Assembly (NCBI GenBank): GCA_030431095.1
Contig: JAUIJU010000023.1
Coordinates: 1-42,039 of the forward strand
Source: Gammaproteobacteria bacterium
GTDB lineage: Bacteria; Pseudomonadota; Gammaproteobacteria; Xanthomonadales; SZUA-36
Length of the DNA stretch: 42,039 bases
Reading direction: 5' to 3'
Part shown: one piece after another, positions 32,145 to 41,072 of the stretch
How positions within the stretch are numbered: the first letter of the stretch is position 1
Layout: every line of letters begins with the position of its first letter
Made by a program: the position numbers and the translations under genes
The notes under the pieces: model-generated
Databases searched by the model: none
What the model was told of the DNA's origin: nothing
Seen by the model: the letters and a program-made list of their open reading frames with translations, nothing else

Positions 32145-34526
32145 TCAGTCCGGGGTGTTGCCGCAACCGAGCAGGGGGCGGCCGCCAACCGTCACGGTGA
32201 CGGTGGTTTCGTACTCGATGTCCGCCATGGAGTCGGCGCAGGGCCCGGGTGTGAGCTCGACACGGATGTCCAGACCGTCGGCGCGTCCGGTATAGACCCT
32301 TCCGGGACCGGACTCGAGATCTTCAGGCCCGCTGGCGTCAAAACGGTACCGCGCCTCGCCGTAGTCGGTGACCAGCAGGCTGGGCGCGTCGATGAACAGC
32401 TCCAGGTGCCAGCCCGGCTCGTTGCCCACCGCGCGGAAAGCCACGCCGCGAAGCTTGGCGTCCACCCAGGTGGACTGGAAGCGATTGACCCGGCAGGTGG
32501 TGGATGCGCCACCGGTTTCCAGCATGGCCTCCTCGCCCTTGCTCCAGAACAGGACGCCATCGCCTTCGTAGCGGGCCCCGGAGGCCGAGCGGGCGCGTTT
32601 CAACTGCCGGGGCTCTCCGTCCAGGAACAATCGCAGGTCTTCGTCTTCGTAACTGCTCACCACGTAGCGCCCGTCGTCGCAATCCCAGGCCCAGTTGAGC
32701 TGACGCACGGCCTCGACGGGTTCGTCCACGGCCTCTTTCGTGGCGGCCTGGATAATGGCAACCGGCTCGGGGAACACGGCGCGGGGCTGGTCCTCGCCCA
32801 GCATCTGCTGACGCGCCAGGGGCACCGGCGGCCCACCGTAGGTCAGGAAGGTGTCGTGGAACTCGTGCCAGGCCTCGCGCCCTCCGCGGTCGGCGCTCCA
32901 GTCATCACGCAGCTGCATGATCATCAACTTGCCCAGCGTGTAGTTCAGGTAAGCCGGATCGTAGGTGCCACGCGCCGACTGCTGGAGGGCGGTGCCCTCA
33001 CCCTGGTAGGCCTCATCCATGAAAAAGACCTTCGCCTCCTCCACGGACCAGCCCTGGGTGTGCAAGCCGATGCTGGCCAGGAATCGGGCGTTGCGCAGCA
33101 GGGCGTTGCTCAGCTGGCCGACGCGGGTTTCCGGGTCGGCGTCACGCAGGCCGGCTTCGAGCATCAGCTCCTCGGTGTAGTGCGCCCAGCCCTCGGCGTA
33201 GGCGTAACTGACCCAGGCGCGGCCAAACAGCCAGGGCGCCCGGTTGGCGTGCATGAAATTGAGGAAATGCCCGGGCCAGACTTCGTGCACCGAGGTGAAC
33301 AGCAGGTCCGACTCGCCGGGAATGTAGTCGGCCTGGACGTCTTCCGGCCACTCCGGGTTCGGCGGCGAAATGTAGTACACCGAGGGCTGGTTCTCTTCCC
33401 ACGGCCCGGGAATCGAGATGTAGGCCGAGTTGGACCGCGCGTAGGGTGGAGACTCCTCCACCAGGGCCGTCTCGTCGCCCGGAATGCTCACCAGGTCGGC
33501 GCCGACCAGGAATGCCCGGGTCTCCTCGAGTTGGCGACGGGCGGCTTCCACCGGTCCGCCTTCGGGTTTGCGCGCGGACATGCGATCCATGCAACGGCGC
33601 AGGTCCAGGCCCGGTGCGAACTCCGCGCAGGCGTTGCGCAGGGCGGCCAGGTTGCGCTTCATGTCGGCCCGCCCGGCCGCCTCCAGGTCCTCCAGGGAGA
33701 TACGCACGCGCTCAGTGTCCCAGAGCATGTCACGGTACAGCGACGCGCCCAGGGCGTAGCTGTCATCGGCGATGTTGCGGCCCGACTCCAGCCACTGGGC
33801 CAGGTCCGCCATGGCGGCGACGGCCTGCTCGTTGGCCTGGGCGAACCGCGCTTGCAGGACCTCGTCTTCCACCCCGGCCCAGACCGCCGGAACCTCGTCA
33901 CGGAAGTAGCTGGCATAGCCACCGAAGGCGTCGATGCCCAGTTGCAGCCAGGGTAGTGGCATCGGCATGCGCAGGTTGGTGCGGATCTGCTTGGCGGCCT
34001 CCGGAATGCCCTCGAGGTAGCGGGTGAACGCCGCCATCCGCTCCTCCACCGGGGCGTAGTCCAGCGTGATGTAGGGCGCCGGGTCCAGCGAATCGTTCAT
34101 CCAGCCGATGTAGAACTGCGGGTTGCGGTAGGGCCAGCGCGCCTTGACCAGCCAGAACAGGTCGTGGTCGATGCGCGACACGAAATAGTCGCGCTGGTAG
34201 CGCTGTTCCGCCGACAACTGATCGTCCACGAACGCCAGCGCGTCCTGTTTCGCCTGGCGCAGGCGCCGGGCCTCCCGGTCCAGGCCTTCCGTGCTCCAGT
34301 CGGGCAATTGGCCGTCGAACTCGTGCCGGCCCTGCACCACCGCCCAGGCGGGGTGAGCCTCCAGGTGCGCTTCGATCTGTTGGTCGACGAACTGGTCCCA
34401 GGCGTGAGGCTGCTCCGGAACGGGCTCGACGACGGTCGGCGGCGGCTGGGGCTCGTCTTCACTACAGGCGGCCAGGATCAACATCGCCAGGATGGCGAAC
34501 AAGCAGGAGACGCTTCTGTTATGCAT
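32145..34526 (-). CDS. DUF885 peptidase-MliC-COG3650 fusion lipoprotein
   Basis: A 793-residue lipoprotein (signal ending LILAAC) with three parts. Residues about 40-580 are a DUF885 zinc peptidase with HEVWPGHF (414-421) and YAYAEGWAHYTEELML. Residues about 612-680 are an MliC domain: paired C616 and C678 and the core SGARYEGDGVLFWSKGEEAM, the loop that blocks C-type lysozyme in known MliC proteins. Residues about 690-793 resemble the COG3650 domain (FRAVGNEPGWHLEL, a late Cys pair ending LLGCG). ATG at 34526 has the only signal peptide, so this is one exported chain. DUF885 proteins usually end near residue 590. Confidence 0.85.
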   Translation of the reverse strand: MHNRSVSCLFAILAMLILAACSEDEPQPPPTVVEPVPEQPHAWDQFVDQQIEAHLEAHPAWAVVQGRHEFDGQLPDWSTEGLDREARRLRQAKQDALAFVDDQLSAEQRYQRDYFVSRIDHDLFWLVKARWPYRNPQFYIGWMNDSLDPAPYITLDYAPVEERMAAFTRYLEGIPEAAKQIRTNLRMPMPLPWLQLGIDAFGGYASYFRDEVPAVWAGVEDEVLQARFAQANEQAVAAMADLAQWLESGRNIADDSYALGASLYRDMLWDTERVRISLEDLEAAGRADMKRNLAALRNACAEFAPGLDLRRCMDRMSARKPEGGPVEAARRQLEETRAFLVGADLVSIPGDETALVEESPPYARSNSAYISIPGPWEENQPSVYYISPPNPEWPEDVQADYIPGESDLLFTSVHEVWPGHFLNFMHANRAPWLFGRAWVSYAYAEGWAHYTEELMLEAGLRDADPETRVGQLSNALLRNARFLASIGLHTQGWSVEEAKVFFMDEAYQGEGTALQQSARGTYDPAYLNYTLGKLMIMQLRDDWSADRGGREAWHEFHDTFLTYGGPPVPLARQQMLGEDQPRAVFPEPVAIIQAATKEAVDEPVEAVRQLNWAWDCDDGRYVVSSYEDEDLRLFLDGEPRQLKRARSASGARYEGDGVLFWSKGEEAMLETGGASTTCRVNRFQSTWVDAKLRGVAFRAVGNEPGWHLELFIDAPSLLVTDYGEARYRFDASGPEDLESGPGRVYTGRADGLDIRVELTPGPCADSMADIEYETTVTVTVGGRPLLGCGNTPD

Positions 34527-34612
34527 GTTCCACGACGGTCGGGGTCGAGCCGGGATTGTAGCAAGGTCAGGGGGCGGCTTTGCAGCCCCGCACGAACTGA
34601 CCGCCAGGGGCG

Positions 34613-36268
34613 TCAGGAACGGGATTCCGGATGCACCCCGGCCTCCTGGGCCTCCAGGCCTGCTTCGGATCCGCCGGCGAGGTGCTCGCCGTCCGTTTCG
34701 TCCCGCAACGTGTCGAGGTGCATGAGCTTTTTCACCAATGGGCTGATGACCATGACGCCCACGCCGATCGCCACCGCGTACCAGCCGACCGTGGTATAGA
34801 CCTCGAGAACCACCTGCTTGCCGGCGTCTTCGCCGACGTTCTCGGCGCCGGTCGCGGCGGCAATCAGCCCCGCGGCAAAGTTGCCGGTCGCCGAGGCGAA
34901 GAACCAGGTCCCCATGACCAGGGACGCCATGTGCGCCGGGCTCAAGCGGTTCATGGCGGAGAGTCCCACGGGCGACAGGCAAAGCTCGCCAGTGGTGTGC
35001 AGGAGATAGATCAGGAAAATGAAGATGACCGGTGTCGGCACATTGATACCGACGCTTTCCGCGCCCCACACCAGCACCAGGAAGCCCAGCCCGACCTGCA
35101 CCACGCCCAGGCCGAATTTCAGCGGCGCCGAAGGCTCGCTGCCCCGTTTGCCGAGCGCCTGCCAGAGCATGGCGAACAGCGGCGCCAGCATGACGATGTA
35201 AATCGCATTGATGGACTGGAACATGGAGGCGTTGACGCCCTGCGTGTCCACGTGGCGGTCCGTGAACAGGTTCAGGGAAGAGCCGGCCTGCTCGAACAGC
35301 GCCCAGAACACGATGGACACGAGAATCAGAAACATCGCGGCGAAAATTCGATCACGTTCATCGCTGGGCAGCTTGGTGACCGCCGTGAACAGCACGTACA
35401 GCACCAGCCCCCCACCGAAGGCACCGAGCACGTACCCGACCATTTCCTGGTACTGGATCGCGACCCAGCACAACGCAACCATGGCCAGGCCGGCGCCGTA
35501 AATGCCGAATTCACGCCCCCCGCGAAGCTTCGACGGGTCCTTGGGCTCGCCCTGGCCGAGCAGCAGTGGTTTACCGAGGATGAAGAATATGAGGCCGATC
35601 AGCATGCCGAATCCGGCGAGGCCGAAGCCATATTTCCAGCCATAGGTCTGACCGAGATAGCCGCAGATGATGGACGCCGTCGCCGCCCCGACATTGATGC
35701 CCATGTAGAAAATCGTATAGGCCGGATCGCGGCGTACATCGGTGCGGGGATACAACTGGCCGACGATGACCGAGATATTGGCCTTCAGAAAACCCGAGCC
35801 GACGATGATCAGGGCCAGGGCGAGCCAGAAGACATTGATCATGGGGTCGGTCTGGCTGCCGTCGCCTTCGAAGGCCATGAAAAAGTGTCCGAAGGTCAGC
35901 AGAATCGCGCCGAACAGCACCGCCTTGCGCTGACCGAGGTACTTGTCAGCGAGGTAGCCGCCCACCACCGGCGTGATGTAGACCAGCGCCGTGTAGGCGC
36001 CATAGATAATCGAAGCGTCGCTGTCCGAAAACAGCCAGTGCTGCACGAGGTAGAAGATGAGCAGCGCGCGCATGCCGTAATAGGAAAAGCGTTCCCACAT
36101 CTCGGCGAGGAACAGAACGAACAGTCCCTTGGGATGGCCGACCACCTCCGGTTCGGGGCGCGTGACGATGAACACGCCACCCAGCAAAAAGCCTGCCAGG
36201 GCGACCACCGCAACCCAAAAAGCCCACATCTCGAACGCGGAATCGAAAGTGAAGATTAACTCGTGCAT
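34613..36268 (-). CDS. POT/PTR2-family proton-peptide symporter
   Basis: A 551-residue inner-membrane transporter with about 12-14 hydrophobic helices that imports di- and tripeptides with protons. The family signature EMWERFSYYG (56-65) is the proton-coupling ExxER motif. FYMGINVGAA and FWALFEQAGSSLNLF are the other POT signatures. It is followed on the same strand by the DUF885-MliC peptidase after 86 bp, and is divergent from an M20 dipeptidase, which supports a peptide-use role. The C-terminal tail is acidic and probably disordered. Confidence 0.93.
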   Translation of the reverse strand: MHELIFTFDSAFEMWAFWVAVVALAGFLLGGVFIVTRPEPEVVGHPKGLFVLFLAEMWERFSYYGMRALLIFYLVQHWLFSDSDASIIYGAYTALVYITPVVGGYLADKYLGQRKAVLFGAILLTFGHFFMAFEGDGSQTDPMINVFWLALALIIVGSGFLKANISVIVGQLYPRTDVRRDPAYTIFYMGINVGAATASIICGYLGQTYGWKYGFGLAGFGMLIGLIFFILGKPLLLGQGEPKDPSKLRGGREFGIYGAGLAMVALCWVAIQYQEMVGYVLGAFGGGLVLYVLFTAVTKLPSDERDRIFAAMFLILVSIVFWALFEQAGSSLNLFTDRHVDTQGVNASMFQSINAIYIVMLAPLFAMLWQALGKRGSEPSAPLKFGLGVVQVGLGFLVLVWGAESVGINVPTPVIFIFLIYLLHTTGELCLSPVGLSAMNRLSPAHMASLVMGTWFFASATGNFAAGLIAAATGAENVGEDAGKQVVLEVYTTVGWYAVAIGVGVMVISPLVKKLMHLDTLRDETDGEHLAGGSEAGLEAQEAGVHPESRS

Positions 36269-36474
36269 AAGTGACTGATCCGTCGGATTATCAGGGTGTT
36301 TTTACGTGATTCGGATGACGGCTGATTGCAGATCGACGTCGACCCGGAATGCCGACCGCAGGGCCGCAACGCGCTACACGGTACCACCGGTCGCATGCCC
36401 AACGCCACGAATTGCGCGCCGGCTTTTTGGTCCATGCGATAATCCCCGGCCTGACACATTCACCGGGCCAAACC

Positions 36475-37914
36475 ATGGATCAACGCGCCGCGCAGCAGTT
36501 CATCGACGAGAAATGGAACGACGAAATCGTTCCCGAACTGGTCGAGTACATCAGGATCCCCAACAAGTCGCCCCATTTCGACCCGGACTGGGAAAAGCAC
36601 GGCTACATGGAGGACGCGGTGCAGCAGATATTCGCCTGGTGCGCAAAGCAGGACATTCCCGGCATGACCGCCGAAATCGTGCGCCTGCCGGGACGCACGC
36701 CGCTGATTTTCATGGACATCCCCGCGGCGAACGGCGGCAGCGACGATGACACTGTCCTGCTTTACGGCCACCTGGACAAGCAGCCGGAAATGACCGGCTG
36801 GGCCGACGACCTGGGACCCTGGAAACCGGTGATCAAGGACAGCAAGCTGTACGGCCGCGGCGGCGCCGACGACGGCTACGCGGCCTACGGCTCCCTGACC
36901 GCCATTCTGGCGGTGCAGCGCGAAGGCCTGCCGCACTGCCGCTGCGTGGTGATCATCGAGGCCTGCGAGGAATCGGGCAGCTACGACCTGCCGCACTACA
37001 TCGAGCACCTGGACGACCGCATCGGCCAGCCCTCGCTGGTGGTGTGCCTGGACTCGGGCGCGGGCAACTACGAGCAGTTGTGGCTGACCGTGTCGCTGCG
37101 CGGCATGGCGGCGGGCACCCTGCGCGCCGAGGTGCTGGGCGAGGGCGTGCATTCGGGCTACGCTTCCGGCGTGGTGCCCTCCAGCTTCCGCGTGCTGCGC
37201 CAGCTGATCGCCCGCCTGGAAGACGAGAACACCGGCCAGGTCCTGCCCGACTACCTGCACACCGAAATCCCGGAACAGCGCCTGCGCCAGACCGAGCGCA
37301 TGGCCGAAGCCCTGGGCGACGCGGTGTGGCAGGCCTACCCGTTTCTCGAGGGCGTACAGCCGCAGGCCGACAACAACGTGGATCGCATCCTCAACCGCAC
37401 CTGGCGCCCGGCCCTGTCTTACACCGGTGTGGACGGCATGCCGCCGCTGGGTTCGGCGGGCAACGTGCTGCGCCCCTACACCAGCCTGAAGCTGTCCTTG
37501 CGCCTGCCGCCCACCGTCGACGGCGAGGCCGCCTCACAGGCCATGAAACAGACCCTGGAGGCCGACCCGCCCAGCAAGGCGAAGGTGCGCTTCGAGGCCG
37601 ACCAGTCGGCCACCGGCTGGAACGCGCCGGACATCGCCCCGTGGCTGCACGCATCGCTGGAACGCGCCTCGCAGGCCAGCTACGGCCAGGGCGTGATGTA
37701 CATGGGCGAGGGCGGCACCATTCCCTTCATGGCGATGCTGGGCGATGCGTACCCGCAGGCGCAGTTCATGATCACCGGCGTGCTGGGCCCCAAGTCCAAC
37801 GCCCACGGGCCGAATGAGTTCCTGCACATTCCTTTCGCGCGCAAACTGACCACCTGCGTGGCGCAGGTGCTGACCGACCACGCCCGCCGCGAGGCGCCGG
37901 CGGCCGCCGCCTGA
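36475..37914 (+). CDS. M20-family dipeptidase
   Basis: A 479-residue cytosolic metallopeptidase of the M20/M28 clan (carnosinase-like). Zinc ligands and catalytic residues are visible: H99 and D101 (LLYGHLDKQPE), D132 (GRGGADDGYA), E165/E166 (EACEESGS), a later Asp in CLDSGAG and the final His in AHGPNEFLHI. The dimerisation domain (about 210-390) includes GVHSGYASG. It likely hydrolyses imported dipeptides, fitting the divergent POT transporter. A GATAAT box at 36438-36443 may be its -10; no good -35 is visible. sorA follows after 10 bp. Confidence 0.9.
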   Translation: MDQRAAQQFIDEKWNDEIVPELVEYIRIPNKSPHFDPDWEKHGYMEDAVQQIFAWCAKQDIPGMTAEIVRLPGRTPLIFMDIPAANGGSDDDTVLLYGHLDKQPEMTGWADDLGPWKPVIKDSKLYGRGGADDGYAAYGSLTAILAVQREGLPHCRCVVIIEACEESGSYDLPHYIEHLDDRIGQPSLVVCLDSGAGNYEQLWLTVSLRGMAAGTLRAEVLGEGVHSGYASGVVPSSFRVLRQLIARLEDENTGQVLPDYLHTEIPEQRLRQTERMAEALGDAVWQAYPFLEGVQPQADNNVDRILNRTWRPALSYTGVDGMPPLGSAGNVLRPYTSLKLSLRLPPTVDGEAASQAMKQTLEADPPSKAKVRFEADQSATGWNAPDIAPWLHASLERASQASYGQGVMYMGEGGTIPFMAMLGDAYPQAQFMITGVLGPKSNAHGPNEFLHIPFARKLTTCVAQVLTDHARREAPAAAA

Positions 37915-37924
37915 GGGCGCCCCG

Positions 37925-39142
37925 ATGCGGCGTCGCGGATTCCTGCGGGGCCTGGGCCAGGCGGGCGTCCTGCTGGGGGCGCCCATCGTATTCGAACGCT
38001 TTTTGCCCGCGGGGCTCACCCCGGTGGCCCTGGTCCAGGCCGCGCAACCACCGGTCCTGGCCGGCAAGGACCCGCGGCTGCAGGTACTCAACGACCGGCC
38101 CGTCAACGTCGAGACCCCCGCCCACCTGCTGGACGACCGCGTCACGCCGGCCAAACGCATGTTCGTGCGCAACAACGGGCATCCGCCGCCGGCGGTGGAC
38201 CCGCGGAGCTGGACGCTGGTCGTGCGCGGCGAATCGATTCGACGGGAAACGTCCTACACCCTGGATGAGCTGAAACGCCGTTTTGAAAACGTGAGCCTGC
38301 AGCTCGTCATCGAATGCGGCGGCAACGGCCGCGCCGAGTTCGTGCCGCCCGCCTCGGGCAACCAGTGGCGCCTGGGCGCCGTGGCCTGCCCGCGCTTCGA
38401 CGGCATTCGCCTGCGTGACTTGCTGGACGATTGCGGCGTGCAGGACGACGCCGTCTACGTGGCCTACCGCGGCGCCGACACGCACCTCTCGGGCGATCCC
38501 CAACGGGACCCGATTTCGCGCGGCGTACCGCTGGCCAAGGCCATCGAGGCAGAATCACTGGTGGCTTTCGGCATGAACGGCGAGCCCCTGCACCCGCTGC
38601 ACGGACACCCGCTGCGCCTGGCGATCGGCGGCTGGCCCGGTTCGGTGTCCGGCAAGTGGCTGAACGAACTGCTGGTGCGCGACCGGGTGCACGACGGCGC
38701 CAAGATGGGCGGACAGTCCTACCGGGTGCCCTGCGCACCGGTGGAACCCGGCGAGAAAGTGCCCGACGAGGCCATGTGCATCATCGAATCCATGCCGGTG
38801 AAGTCGCTGATCACCCACCCGCAAACCGGCTTGCGCCTGCCGCTGGACGAGTCCCTCACGGTGCGGGGCCATGCCTGGGCGGGCGACCTCGCCGTTGAAC
38901 GCGTGGAACTGTCGATCGATTTTGGCGCCACCTGGCGCGCCGCCGAACTGGAAGCGCCGGCCAACCGCCTGGCCTGGCAGCATTTCTCGGCCCACGTCGA
39001 CCTGCCGCAGCGCGGTTACTACGAGATCTGGGCGCGGGCCACGGACACGGCCGGCGTGGCGCAGCCCATGCTGCTGCCGGGCTGGAACCCCAAGGGCTAC
39101 CTGAACAACGCGACGCACCGGGTGGCGGTGTATGCCGTCTAG
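37925..39142 (+). CDS. sorA: Sulfite dehydrogenase molybdenum subunit (SorA-like)
   Basis: A 405-residue sulfite oxidase family protein. A Tat signal (RRRGFLRGLG) sends the folded molybdenum enzyme to the periplasm. The Mo-pterin ligand is C131 in VIECGGNGRAEF; GGWPGSVSGKWL and the C-terminal dimerisation domain (from about 280, ending LLPGWNPKGYLNNATHRV) are standard. The next gene encodes a monohaem cytochrome overlapping by 11 bp, matching the SorAB layout in which SorB takes electrons from SorA. Sulfite as substrate is inferred from this arrangement. Confidence 0.88.
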   Translation: MRRRGFLRGLGQAGVLLGAPIVFERFLPAGLTPVALVQAAQPPVLAGKDPRLQVLNDRPVNVETPAHLLDDRVTPAKRMFVRNNGHPPPAVDPRSWTLVVRGESIRRETSYTLDELKRRFENVSLQLVIECGGNGRAEFVPPASGNQWRLGAVACPRFDGIRLRDLLDDCGVQDDAVYVAYRGADTHLSGDPQRDPISRGVPLAKAIEAESLVAFGMNGEPLHPLHGHPLRLAIGGWPGSVSGKWLNELLVRDRVHDGAKMGGQSYRVPCAPVEPGEKVPDEAMCIIESMPVKSLITHPQTGLRLPLDESLTVRGHAWAGDLAVERVELSIDFGATWRAAELEAPANRLAWQHFSAHVDLPQRGYYEIWARATDTAGVAQPMLLPGWNPKGYLNNATHRVAVYAV

Positions 39143-39500
39143 TCACACCCCGCGCCCAAAGCGGCCTGGCCGATCATGGCCCGCCCTGTTGCTGGCCGCC
39201 CTGCTCCCCTGGCCGGCCGGCGCCGGCGACACGTCACGGCCCGACGGCCTGGTCGACGCCCCGGGGGCCGACCTGGTGGCGGCCCATTGCAGCGCCTGTC
39301 ATTCCCTGCAACTGGTCATCCAGAACCGGGGGGACGCGGCCCACTGGAAAAAGCTGATCCGCTGGATGCAGGCCGACCACAAGCTGTGGGACCTGGGCGA
39401 GGCGGAACCGCAGATTCTCGACTACCTCGAAACGCACTACGGCGCGCCCGCCCTCTCGCCACGCCGCAAGCCGCTGGACACCCGCTGGCGCGACGGGTGA
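39132..39500 (+). CDS. sorB: Monohaem cytochrome c (SorB-like)
   Basis: A 122-residue periplasmic cytochrome with a basic N-terminus and signal peptide (about 1-31). The haem motif is CSACH (C53, C56, H57), followed by SLQLVIQNRGDAAHWKKLIRWMQ, where a Met likely serves as axial ligand. This pattern matches cytochromes paired with sulfite dehydrogenases. The start overlaps sorA by 11 bp, so the two are translationally linked. It would pass electrons from sulfite to the respiratory chain. Confidence 0.87.
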   Translation: MPSSHTPRPKRPGRSWPALLLAALLPWPAGAGDTSRPDGLVDAPGADLVAAHCSACHSLQLVIQNRGDAAHWKKLIRWMQADHKLWDLGEAEPQILDYLETHYGAPALSPRRKPLDTRWRDG

Positions 39501-39526
39501 TCCTGTCGCGGCCCCTGGAGAGAGAC

Positions 39527-40072
39527 ATGCCCCGAATTGCCACGATGTTCTTCCTGCTGGCCGCGCTGGCGACCACGCCGATCCTGCGCGCGGAGGTCAC
39601 CGCCATCAGCGCGCACGGATTCACCAGCACGCATGTCCACGAGCTGGCGCTGCCGCCCGAGGAAGCCTGGCGCCTGCTGACCGACGGATTGCCACGCTGG
39701 TGGGACGCCAGCCACAGCTATGGCGGACGCGCCGAAGGACTTTCTTTGGAGGCCCGGCCAGGCGGCTGCCTGTGCGAGGCAATGATGGACGGCGGCTGGG
39801 TGGAGCACCTGCGGGTGGTGTTCATCGCGCCCGGGCGAACCCTGCGCCTGCAGGGCGCGCTGGGGCCACTGGCGGACATGGGACTGCAAGGCATGATGCG
39901 CTGGACGCTGGAGCCCGGCGAAGCCGGCGGCAGCACGTTCACGTCCACGTACGTGGTCTCCGGCTACCTGGAGGATGGCTTCGAGGGCCTGGCGCCGGCG
40001 GTGGACGCGGTCAACGGCGGGCACTTCGAGCGCCTGCAACGGGTCGCGGCCGGCGCGCCCGCCGAAGGCTGA
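39527..40072 (+). CDS. Secreted START/SRPBCC-like protein
   Basis: A 181-residue protein with a signal peptide (about 1-22) followed by a START-like SRPBCC domain. HVHELALPPEEAWRLLTDGLPRWWDASHSYGG is shared by polyketide-cyclase/activator-type members. A GGAGAGAG ribosome site precedes the ATG. It lies 26 bp after sorB, so it belongs to the same transcript. An exported SRPBCC protein next to a sulfite dehydrogenase is not a familiar pairing; ligand unknown. It converges with egtD. Confidence 0.7.
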   Translation: MPRIATMFFLLAALATTPILRAEVTAISAHGFTSTHVHELALPPEEAWRLLTDGLPRWWDASHSYGGRAEGLSLEARPGGCLCEAMMDGGWVEHLRVVFIAPGRTLRLQGALGPLADMGLQGMMRWTLEPGEAGGSTFTSTYVVSGYLEDGFEGLAPAVDAVNGGHFERLQRVAAGAPAEG

Positions 40073-40085
40073 TCCGCTTTCGAGC

Positions 40086-41051
40086 TCAGCCCGGGCCGAT
40101 CGGCCGCCACAACTGGTCGGTGAACCAGCCCCGGCGGTCGCGAAAGTCGGCCGTGACCTCGAAACCCGCCGCCGCGGCCAGTTCGGCGATCAGCGCGTCG
40201 TCGTATTTCTGGGAAATCTCCGTGCGGATGCACTCGCCCTGCACGAACGCGAACGTCTCGCCCAGGGCATCGATGCGTACGCGCTGCTCGCGTTCGCTGC
40301 ACAGGTAACTGAGCGCGGCGCCCGTGTCGGGGTCGTACTCGGGACGATGGCTGAAGCCGTCCAGGTCGAAGTCCGCGCCCAGTTCCCGATTGATGCGCCG
40401 CAGCAGATTCAGGTTGAACTTCGCGGTGACGCCGCCTTCGTCGTCGTAGGCGGCGCGGATCACTTCAGGCGACTTTTTCAGGTCCAGGCCGATCAGCAGC
40501 AGGTCGTCGGCGCTCATGGAATCGCGTATCTCGCGCAGGAAATCGCGGTCGGCCGGTGGCTCGAAGTTGCCCAGGTTGGAACCCATGAAAGCGAAAACGC
40601 GTCGCACACCCGGGCGCCGCGGCTGCGCCAGCCAGTCCATGTAGTTGCCCGCCCACGGCTGCATGTCCAGCCAGGGGCGCTGCGGACACAGTCGCTCGGC
40701 CAGCAGGTCGAGTACATGGGGCGAAATGTCCAGGGGGCGATAAACGAAGGCCGTACCTTCAGCGTGCAGGGCGTCCAGCAAGTGGCCCATCTTGCTGCCG
40801 TCGCCGGCGCCCAGCTCCACCAGTTCGAACACCCCGCCGGCCACTATCGCCCGGGCGATCTCAGGCCCCCGCTCACGCAGGATCTCCCGCTCGCAATCGG
40901 TGGGATAGTACTCCGGGCTGGCCATGATGCGCTGGAACAGCCGGTCCCCCCGGGCATCGTAGAAATAGCGGGAGGAAAGGCGCCTGGGGCGTTGGTGCAG
41001 TCCTTCGCGGACCGCCTCGGCAAATTCGCGGTCGATGACCGTGTCGTCCAT
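40086..41051 (-). CDS. egtD: EgtD-like L-histidine N-alpha-methyltransferase
   Basis: A 321-residue SAM-dependent methyltransferase of the EgtD family, which trimethylates histidine to hercynine, the first step to ergothioneine. The N-terminal LSSRYFYDARGDRLFQRIM and EYYPTDCEREIL are family hallmarks. The SAM site is ELGAGDGSK (79-87), followed by PLDISPHVL and FMGSNLGNFEP. C-terminal TEISQKYD is also typical. The sulfoxide synthase partner EgtB is not beside it. It starts 21 bp after the CDF transporter on the same strand. Another product than ergothioneine is possible. Confidence 0.85.
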   Translation of the reverse strand: MDDTVIDREFAEAVREGLHQRPRRLSSRYFYDARGDRLFQRIMASPEYYPTDCEREILRERGPEIARAIVAGGVFELVELGAGDGSKMGHLLDALHAEGTAFVYRPLDISPHVLDLLAERLCPQRPWLDMQPWAGNYMDWLAQPRRPGVRRVFAFMGSNLGNFEPPADRDFLREIRDSMSADDLLLIGLDLKKSPEVIRAAYDDEGGVTAKFNLNLLRRINRELGADFDLDGFSHRPEYDPDTGAALSYLCSEREQRVRIDALGETFAFVQGECIRTEISQKYDDALIAELAAAAGFEVTADFRDRRGWFTDQLWRPIGPG

Positions 41052-41072
41052 GGGATCTCCGTGGTGAATGGA

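Noticed and set aside
31086-33956. 956-codon open frame on the plus strand
   Set aside because: It lies antisense to the MBL exonuclease and the DUF885-MliC gene, both with clear catalytic motifs. Its product has low complexity and no domain, a common artefact of high GC.
34631-36259. 542-codon plus-strand frame
   Set aside because: It mirrors the POT transporter on the opposite strand; its product is rich in His, Gln and Asp, as expected from antisense of a membrane protein.
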